In this document: one piece after another, positions 56,236 to 64,000 of the stretch
How the letters are laid out: the number at the start of each line of letters is the position of its first letter
Numbering within the stretch: position 1 is the stretch's first letter
Program-made: the position numbers and the translations under genes
Assembly: GCA_011109175.1 (NCBI GenBank)
Contig: RDEW01000036.1
Coordinates: 473,737-537,736 of the forward strand
Length of the DNA: 64,000 nt
Direction of reading: 5' to 3'
Source of the DNA: Dicyema japonicum
Lineage: Eukaryota; Dicyemida; Rhombozoa; Dicyemidae
Notes under the pieces: generated by a model
Told to the model about the DNA's origin: nothing
Databases searched by the model: none
Seen by the model: only the letters and a program-made list of their open reading frames with translations

Positions 56236-57292
56236 CTAAGTGTAACAATGATCAGATGATTCCACGTTTGTTAGAAGCGTGTAAATTGGATAATAATTGC
56301 ATTGATAGAGGCTCAGTCTAATTTTATTATCCAAAAGTCCGATTCCTTCGAGTGTGTACATTGAGAATAGTACTTGTTCGTCAGTCGCCATCAGTTTCAG
56401 AGATAACAATTTAAGAAAAAACTTTTCGTAATTATCACATAATTTGTACATTAGGTCAACAGGACCTATAAATACAGCTCCAGATACCCAAACTCTTGCA
56501 TTTTTTATGACATTTTCGATAGGATATTCTTCATATTTGTATACTTGACTCATAGTGACACGTGCATCGTACACGTATTTTGTTTTTTTCAGTTTATACA
56601 TTTTTGTAGTTTTCACGTGTCGGAAAAGACCGACATCAACCCAGGCGACGTATGAGAAATTATGGGAGAACATTACGATTGCTCTTTTCAAAATATCGTG
56701 TTTGGAATTCGTGGCAGCAGAGTAGTTATAATTTCCAGTTTCTTCAGGATACAAGCCAAATCCAGGAAGTGTGAAAATTTCCTTTATTTCTTCAATTTTT
56801 TTAAACCCAATCAATTCTGACCTGTTTAGGTTAATTAAAGTGGTAGGAAGGTTTTTTCTAATCTTACCCATGCGTCTGAGGATTTTCTCGTCGTCTGAGA
56901 AAAATACAAGATGGTTTTCAATAAAGGCAAATTTTTTCATAAACATAAAATACTCTTGAGATTTACGAAACCCACCTGGTTTCATAAAACTTCCTATATT
57001 ATAGTATCCACTGACTAATAAGATATCTTTGTTGTGAACTCTGTCATTTGTCTAAATATTATAAACTCTTTACATCAATCGTGAACAACAATATACAAAT
57101 AACGATCAAACAAAGCAAGAACTTGATTTTTTTGCTGATATGTCTAATACCCATGTGAATTTTATTTTTATTAACGATGAATAATTTATTTATATCAGTG
57201 ATGAATAATTTATCAGCGATGAATAATTTATTTATTTCAGAGTTGAATATTACATGCAGAAACTTTCTTGAATCTGCCATTTTTATCGTCAT
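56236..57292 (-). CDS. HtrL/YibB-WlaTC-like protein, type II membrane, 2 exons
   Basis: Exons 57292-57074 and 57051-56236; a 22-nt GT...AG intron (57052-57073), phase 0; 344 aa. The N-terminus contains an imperfect repeat (NKLFIADKLFITDINKLFIV), followed by a single signal-anchor helix (KFLLCLIVICILLFTID). A shorter start at ATG 57154 (MGIRHISKKIK...) would give a more usual short cytoplasmic tail and 298 aa. The luminal domain: ILLVSGYYNIGSF, KKFAFIENHLVFFSDDEKIL, NSKHDILKRAIVMFSHNFSY, VAWVDVGLFRH, ARVWVSGAVFIGP. This order (YxxIG, WxDxGLxRH, GGxF-like) is that of the HtrL/WlaTC family, which is thought to be glycosyltransferase-related. Role: probably Golgi glycan synthesis, inferred. Confidence 0.85.
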
Positions 57293-57309
57293 TTTCTATT
57301 TCTATAATA

Positions 57310-59300
57310 ATATTAACAAGTAAATTAACTAATTAAGCAAATTTTAATCCAGATTGCTGTTAATCCTTCTTCTTCTCTTAGAAGAATAGTGTGCCATAAA
57401 CTTTTTGTTACTTCCCATCTCCACCTCAGATTCAGTCAAAATATCTCTGTTAGAATCCAGTGAGCTGTTCTCACGACATGCCAGTTCTACAAGTTGGGAA
57501 ATAGCAGAGGCGTACTCTTCATCGTATACCTTCATTTCATGCTCATGTTCAATGAGCATACTTTCTAGCGATCTCTTCAGCACAACAGATTGGGTGTATA
57601 TCCTCGTTGATTCTTTAATAGATAATTTATGCATATGATTCTTGAAGCATCTTGAGACTACTCCATCCCATGTCAAAACCACTGGAATAATCATCACTTG
57701 GCATTACAGAGTAGCGAAAGTTCGTTTGCAGCAAGTCATATTTGTGAAGTTTCTCAACTTCAACTTGCTTTAGTCGGTTTGTGAGGTAATGCCCACTTCG
57801 ATTAAGGTTACTTCCTTCTTTATTTTGTTGTAAAAAAATATCAGGTTTATTTAATTTGACTTTTGTTTCTGTCATAATCGACGTGTCAACTCTGATTTGG
57901 ACATTTTGAGTCGTCAATATTGACTGAACCGAATTTCCTTTCAATTTCCTGCTTCTTTTGATTCCATAAACTCGAAAAAAATTAAAATGGATACACTTTC
58001 CTACTTCATTGTGTCTTCGGAGATAATCACTGTTTAGCATTTTACACTGAGTGGCCAATGATCTACATTTTTTCTGCTTTGTGTAATGGCTGCATAATGA
58101 CCACGTGTGTGCAAAAAACAAATTCATATTTTGCAAAAACACTACAATACTTCGCTCCGTGGGCCGTTATTTTCCTCTGATAACCATTCCGAGGGAGTAG
58201 ATATGTCGATATTTGGTTCATCCATACATTTTAACATTATAAAGTGTAGTGTTCTGCAATTAATTTTATTTAACAAATATTTCTTCTGAATGTCCTTGTG
58301 GGACTTAATATACATGCTTTCCATGTCGGCAATATTTTAGAGGCAAAAAATCCTGCGATTTAAGCCAAGTGTTATTTTTTGTTTTTATTTCTCACAGAAT
58401 CCCGACCTTCGCAAACACACAGTCGACTGTTTTCCAAACTTTTAAAAACTGGAATAGTATTACTTTGCTCTTAAACAAAATCGAGGTAAGTCGCTTTCCA
58501 AAAGTTTTCCTGTCCAAATACAGCCTATCTTTATTTGCAGGTTTGAGGTGCAACTTGAGTGACGCAAGCAGTTGCGTATTTGTTGGTCATTATCATCAAA
58601 TTCATTAAGGTTAATTAGTCCAATATAATAGTTAGGGACATTGCGTATTTATTTATTGCGCGAAATAAGTTCACAGAATTTAACTTTGTTTTTGAAAGCA
58701 TGGTTATTCTTTTTTTAACATTTTCAAGTATGGACTCCATAACTTTGCTTTTAAGAACATTACTTCCCTCATCTTCAAAAACACCCTAATATCGATATCC
58801 ATTGACTCCTTCCAGAGTCTCACAACATGAAAACGATTTAACATTAGAAACTGACTTTTCCGAATTCATCTCCAAGCCGGCAACATGAAAGAACTCGCGA
58901 ACAACTTTCATTAGTTTGATAACAGTATCTTCTTTTATTTTAAATATCTTTAGATCATCAATAAACAACATATGATTGGCAGAATAAGCCAGGGTATTAG
59001 GATTTTCCTGATTAATTAGGTGTCTTGGGAACATAGAGTTAAGGATCCTGCTCAAAGGTTCAATTACTATAACAAATAGTTAGGGGATAATGAATCTCCT
59101 TGCAGAATTCCACGTCCCAGTTTTACAGAACCAATTCTTCTTCCATCTAAGTGGAGATTTACAGTCCACTTCTTGACTATGGTCTTTACAAAGTTTACAA
59201 TCCAACGGGGTATTCTGAACAGTCTAATACATGAAATAAAAATTCATGGTCAACGGAATCAAAGGCCTTCTTCACATCAACCCAAATTTACCAATTCTGA
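57310..59300 (-). mobile_element. RLE-type LINE, second copy (5' truncated)
   Basis: Minus strand: WVDVKKAFDSVDHEF-like text at 59.28-59.22 kb, IKLMKVVREFFHVAGLEMNS with MLFIDDLKIFKIKEDT (YxDD box as FIDD, about 58.95 kb), and GVNGYRY at 58.79 kb. Then 58324-57344: MLNSDYLRRHNEVGKC, NKPDIF, TLIEVGITSQ-like text after a frame change, VEKLHKYDLLQ, VVLTWDGVVS. The PD-x14-E spacing fits the nuclease core of R2-like RLE elements. 3' end at about 57.31 kb, as in the 29.1-kb scrap. Confidence 0.75.
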
Positions 59301-61461
59301 AATTTGCCACAATTTTTGAAAAATATTTTCATTTTTTAATTTAATAAAGCGGTTTAATGCAAAAACAAATAGTTAACAACTACTGGCTGCTCTCTCAATT
59401 GAGAACGCATTTCCCCAGACGATTTGCAAGAAATGCATTCAACTAGCCTGCTCAGTGTTTCTCAGCCTTTTTTCGTATCGTCCCTATGAAAATATTTTCA
59501 ACGCAATATGATGTCGTAGACATGACAATATAGAAGACATATTTTCCCATAATTTCGGGAATTTTAGTTTGATAATTGTCCCACAGGTGGATATGTGCCA
59601 TGTTTCAACGATTCAGGAGTGATTTTAAGATTTTGGGAGTGGACATGTCTACTGCGCTTGAAACTGTCACAGAAAATCTACTCACATTTAATATCAGAGG
59701 GCAACACAATCATGGAAGAGAACAGCACTATGCGACGATCTGATAAAACAGAAAGTTAAAGTTGGATGCTTGCAGGAAACAAAACTGCACTATGGGCTAG
59801 AAGAGGAACTATTGGGCTATCAATTCATTTCGAAGTGAAAGCAGACACTTTGGCCAAGGATTTGTGATAAAGAAAAAGCTGAGACCAATGATTCCCGCTA
59901 TTGGAGCATAAACTACCGAATTTGCGTACTTTAGATATGTATGAACAAGCTCTGTTCATCTAAAGGTTTACTATCCATCATAAACGTGTCGCACCCCACA
60001 GTGGATGGATTAAAAAAGACTCTACGGAGATAGACCTGTTCTGCTCCTGTCTCTCTGAAGTTTACTCTAAACTTTTACATTCGTCGATAACTGTCATCGC
60101 TGGTGACCTTAACGCCAAAGTGGGAATACAAAAAGACCCGGATGAAACATTTATGGAAGAGGAATAAGGAACGTTGCAGGAACACTACTTCTAACTTCTG
60201 TCAGGCAAACAGACTATTCCTCTGTAACACTGCATTCATGCACCAAGACACAAAACTACCTGGACAGAATGTAGGAAGAATTCTTGTGGTGAATTTATAA
60301 ACATCTACAATCAGACTGACTATGTAATCTGTCAAGCCAAAGATAAAACTCTTGTGGAAACCCACCACAAAATGGTCATCGGAAAAATGTCACTGAATAG
60401 ACACCTAACCAGAAGTGAAAATAACTCCCGCAGAAGTGCGACAAGCCTATCTTAAGCTTAAAAACAACAAAAGTCCGGGACCAGACGGGCTAGAACCGGA
60501 GCTATTAAAGTATGGAAGTGAAAACCTACATACCCTCATTGCGAACTCTTCAATGGAATGTTTAAAACAAACAACCACTTACCTTTTGGACAAGGAATAC
60601 TGGTCCCTGTCCAAAAACAGAACGAAGCTAAGGGAAAAATGGAGAACCTCAGGCCAGTAATTCTTATGAACAGCATACGGAAAGTGCTTGCAATTATTAC
60701 TCTACAAAGGATAAATCATCGTACGGAACAATGTTTATCCGAGTTCCACAGCCGCTTTCGAGAAGGAAAATCGACTTCTGACATTGTGTGGAACAATAGA
60801 TGGCGTTGTTCCACTTTTCAAAAGTTCAAAAATGCGACAGAAATTCTTGGAATTGATATGTCAAAAGCTTTTGACTCAATCAATCGTCAGAAATTGATGG
60901 ATGTCCTCACAGAATTCCTTGACGAATCTTCTACCCGAATGGTAAGGGTACTTTTATCAGAAACTTACCTATCGGTCAGGATACGAAACAAATACTCTAG
61001 CCATTTGAAACAACATCTGGGATACCTCAAGGAGATCCGTTATCTCATACTATTTGTCATATACTTGGAAGCTGCATTTGAAAGCTAAAACCATACTATG
61101 AAGCAGAAAATCGATGTGGTGGCTTATGCGGATGACGTGGATTTCATTCTCTCGACATGAATGCTCTGAAAAGCCTATTGGAGGTGATGACAAAAAAACT
61201 TGCCGAGTGGTTCCTCAATGTAAATGTGGAGAAAACAAAATTGACTGAACTACAGTGGTGACACGTATATATGTGACAAAAAAGGGGTATTTAAAAAATC
61301 GTCCCATATAATATTTTAATTCTTTTTAATCAACAAATTTATTTCAAAGTTGAGCTTTGTATTTAATTACTCTAATAATTCCTATATCTAAAGGTTGAAT
61401 TACTGAACTGGTATTTGAAGTAATGAAATTAAATTTGATATTACCTGGCTCTTCAATATTA

Positions 61462-62933
61462 TGTCGCGAACGCTACTTGCAACTATGCACTACCTGCAAT
61501 ATCGATTTTTTAGCTCGAAATTAAACGAATAGTCTTAAGACACTCACAAAGTCGAACTTAGTTAACAGATAACATAATTTATTCGGAAAACCCCAACTAA
61601 CTAAACAAGGTAAGAGCCATTAACTAAAGAGGAAAGCCAAGATTTGGGGTCGTCTATATCGGGGCACTCTCATGAGACATCTTGAATTTATTTTTTAAAT
61701 TCTTAAATTATCTTAATATTAATAATACTGATAAGCACTCTAAATAATAAAAAATTGATAACCTGCCTCTCCACTTGATTTAACGAATCTCTCTGTTTCA
61801 ATTTGAGTTTCTAAATTTTCGCTTAACTTTCAAACCATTCACAACTGCTTCATCATTTTTTTCAATGTACCCCACATAGGGAGAATTGGATTAAATCCTT
61901 TGATGCCTCTGTAACGACGAAACGGATTGTCACCTAATTTATATATAAGGCCATACAACCTGTTGAACTTGATAACTAAGATTTGGACAGCTTTTTTAAT
62001 CTGTTTTTTCCAACATTTATTTGGATCATCGATAACATCTTCGACAAAGTTCGAGTGATTGAATCTTTCTACAATTCCTAAATAAAAATAATTCAATTGT
62101 ATACCTTGATTTGTTTTGGACGTGAATGAATTTGAATAATGTTATATTTCTTGCAAATTGCAGTGACATGTGAGTTTTTAAACTCGGAGCCATTGTCCGA
62201 CTGTAAATATAAACATGGTCCATAATCCATGAACATATTTTGAATAAATATCAATAGCCGTTAAAAGCCACGAATAACCATCATTATGCTCTCTAAACCT
62301 AGAGAATATAAAAAATTGATACCTTTTAAGATCAATTAAATCTATTTGAAACCTCTCATTGGGCCGATTTGCAATTATATGATTTTCTTCATATTCCTTA
62401 AGACTTCTGGCAAAAAGACATGTCTCACAATGGGAAAAAATATCGCGAATAACACCTCTTTTCACAAAAAAATATCGTTCTTTACAATGTTTCTAAAATG
62501 TTTTGGCCATAATGTGTTAAATCATGAATTTGAGTAGCGACAAACTTCATTTCCTCAACGTTGTCCGAAACAATAACCAATTTATTTCCTTCTGGGTCTT
62601 TTAGATCATTCTTCTTTTTTTAAGTATGAAGCTCTTGGACTTTTTTCAGATCCTGCACATAGCATATGCAGGCATAACAGAAGGTAAGATTCCTTCCAAA
62701 ATAATTTTGAGATTATCATATTCAACAGATGTCTTTGCAAACAAGCGTGACATAATAATTCAAATTAGTATTAATAGTTTATATTAATTTTATACAATAA
62801 AATTAATATTTTATCTTACTAAAAATTAGAATTTTAATCCAAAAGAACAATTTTTATAGATTCAAAAAAATTCAAAAAATTCAAAAAAATCGATATTGCA
62901 TGTAGTGCATAGTTGCAAGTAGCGCTCGTGACA
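61462..62933 (-). mobile_element. Ginger-like DNA transposon (integrase-encoding) with 50-bp TIRs and 5-bp TSD
   Basis: The 50-bp terminal inverted repeats (61462-61511 and 62884-62933) begin TGTC(G/A)CGA(A/G)CGC, ACTTGCAACTATGCACTAC, and differ at only three positions. They are flanked by the 5-bp direct repeat TATTA (61457-61461, 62934-62938). TGT...ACA ends, a 1.47-kb length and a retroviral-type integrase identify a Ginger-type cut-and-paste element. It sits inside the pogo transposase gene between codons for SSHN and IEEP; removing the element plus one TSD restores that frame. Confidence 0.9.
61839..62753 (-). pseudogene. Ginger-like integrase/transposase gene with host-type intron, frameshifted
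   Basis: From ATG 62753: MSRLFAKTSVEYDNLKIILE, then an apparent 26-nt GT...CAG intron (about 62675-62650), then DLKKVQELHT. After a 1-nt slip come VATQIHDLTHYG (HH of the zinc domain), RDIFSHCETCLFARSLKEYE (CC), ERFQIDLIDL (first Asp), DGYSWLLTAIDIYSKYVHG, SDNGSEFKN (second Asp) and GIVERFNHSN (catalytic Glu). All three DDE residues are present. Lesions: 1-nt slips near 62595 and 62490, and one around 62085-62115, where a 27-nt GT...AG stretch is out of phase. Ends at a stop at 61839. Confidence 0.75.
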
Positions 62934-64000
62934 TATTATGACTGCTAAAATTGTCCATTAACAAAAGAATGTGTCGATTTTCTTTAATTAAATTATTATT
63001 CAGTTCATTAATATATAGTGAGAAAATGTCTTTCGTTAACCAAGCAGTCTTATTTGCTACATACTTAATATTGTTAGCTTTAAGATCACATTGCTTAAAG
63101 CACCGAGGATCTTTACTTTTACCAATGGATTGCAAGTTTCTCCATTCATTGAACAACAAAACAATACTGTAATTTTTTCACTGTTTTTTCATTGCATTTT
63201 GATGACTGTAGTACATACGAATAGCTGTGTTGCCCTCTCAAATGCATGTTTAATCACAGTTATAAAATATTTTCTGGAGAATAAGCACGATTTAGACAAA
63301 ATGATTCTGCAAATATGAATGCAGATTCATGATCAGCACTTGCAGCTTCTCCTGATAACCTTTTATAGTTGATATTATGACATTTGAATAATGAAAACCA
63401 CTGTTTCAACCCTTGAGTGAATTATCATTATGTTTAAGTGTGAGAACTTTAATGTTAGAATAACTGAGAGCCACATTCTGCGATCTTAATTTTGAAATGG
63501 CCCCAATCAAATACTCGTTCAAAGAACCAAATCTTGGAATATATTTTGTTCGGATAACGTGCATGTTATCGAAATTTGTATATTTGTCTAAATTCTTAGC
63601 TATTCTTCCACGACTGTTTTGTTAGTTCCATATCGTTGGGCAATTACTCTATAAGAACTTTTTTGTTCTATGATTTCCTCAGCACTCTTGTTTTTGGTAT
63701 TAAAATCAAGTTCATTTCTCTTGTTTGACGTCATAGGGTTAATAACAAAAAATATTGATTTAATTCTTTAAAATTGTCCCATATATATTAGCAATATATT
63801 TAAAATTGTTAAATATATAAATTTACTACAAAAAATGCAAATATTGACAATTTTTAATAAATTGGTTAAAGTGTCCCATTTATACATTTTGTCCCGTCCC
63901 ATATAATTTTTTGTCCCATATAAATGTGTCCCCACTGTAGTCAGACAAAAATCCAAGCTGGATGAACATTGGAGAAAAGTAAAGAACTCGGATCGTTATT

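Larger units (their letters stand above)
61253..63937 (-). mobile_element. pogo/Tigger-like DNA transposon with TIRs and TA duplication, carrying a nested element
   Basis: Terminal inverted repeats CAGTGG(T/G)GACAC and ATATG(T/G)GACAAAAAA at both ends, flanked by TA on each side (61251-61252, 63938-63939). Without the inner insertion it is about 1.2 kb. Minus-strand transposase from ATG 63734: MTSNKRNELDFNTKNKSAEE, SYRVIAQRYGTNKTVV (helix-turn-helix), QWFSLFKCHNINYKRLSGEA, KTAWLTKDIFSLYINELNNN, RHILLLMDNFSSHN, then after the inner element IEEPGNIKFNF and SVIQPLDIGIIRVIK (61.43-61.34 kb). Frameshifts lie in the N-terminal half. Family: Tc1/mariner superfamily, pogo group. Confidence 0.88.
59640..64000 (+). 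mobile_element. LINE family A copy, interrupted by nested DNA transposons
   Basis: Plus strand: LTFNIRGQHNHGREQH-like start (59.68 kb), QETKLHYGLEEELLGYQF, VIAGDLNAKVGIQK-like text (60.09 kb), NQTDYVICQAKDKTL (60.31 kb). Then RT: NNKSPGPDGLEPELLKYGS, GILVPVQKQNEAKGKMENLR, IDMSKAFDSINRQKLMDVL and AYADDVDFI (61.12 kb). At 61252 the frame is cut by a TA-flanked transposon and resumes at 63938 (RQKSKLDEHWRKV) to the window edge. Many frameshifts in EN; RT better kept. Confidence 0.82.

Noticed and set aside
1-64000. Bacterial features, CRISPR arrays, operons, LTR pairs
   Set aside because: No regularly spaced short repeats, no Shine-Dalgarno-led gene strings, and no paired LTRs flanking the integrase fragments were found.

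Overview
This is AT-rich animal nuclear DNA in which a few host genes sit among densely packed, mostly decayed transposable elements. The host genes were rebuilt by reading across extremely short GT...AG introns. Seven gene models carry 38 such introns, almost all 21-27 nt long, and the flanking exons join in phase into recognisable animal protein families: protocadherin, C-type lectin, TAF4 with a TAFH domain, a four-MBT-repeat protein, sterol O-acyltransferase and an HtrL-like protein. A bilaterian gene set combined with introns near 25 nt is what I recall being reported for dicyemid mesozoans (Dicyema), so a dicyemid or a comparably reduced metazoan is the best guess. The organism is inferred, not proven.

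Layout. 1-15 kb: LINE remnants, one ribozyme-bearing short repeat, a C-type lectin gene (3193-3711, minus), a tRNA-Glu-like sequence (5.29 kb), an integrase remnant and a restriction-like-endonuclease LINE (11.6-15.0 kb, minus). 15.3-20.3 kb: sterol O-acyltransferase (plus) and protocadherin (minus), converging on a ~0.9 kb gap. 20.9-33 kb: an RTE/BovB-like LINE with an internal deletion, a LINE with a 2A-like motif and HDV-like ribozyme, a pogo/Tigger pseudogene, and a nearly intact EN+RT LINE (29.4-32.4 kb). 33.2-40.3 kb: TAF4 (plus), an orphan 99-aa gene (plus) and the MBT gene (minus), with LINE debris between. 40.4-56 kb: jockey-like fragments, a 468-bp tandem duplication carrying the ribozyme repeat, two hAT remnants, ORF1/EN LINE debris and a large minus-strand LINE copy. 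56.2-57.3 kb: HtrL-like gene (minus). 57.3-64 kb: a second RLE-type LINE, then a plus-strand LINE interrupted by a pogo-like transposon that is itself interrupted by a Ginger-like transposon encoding an integrase.

The host genes are short, with short intergenic spacers, and show no operon-like functional grouping: a lipid-droplet enzyme, an adhesion receptor, a TFIID subunit and a chromatin reader. The most notable non-genic signal is a 60-nt fold matching the nested double pseudoknot of HDV-like self-cleaving ribozymes. It is present in three or four copies of a ~300-bp SINE-like repeat and, with compensatory P2 and P4 changes, at the 5' end of a LINE that encodes a 2A-like motif.
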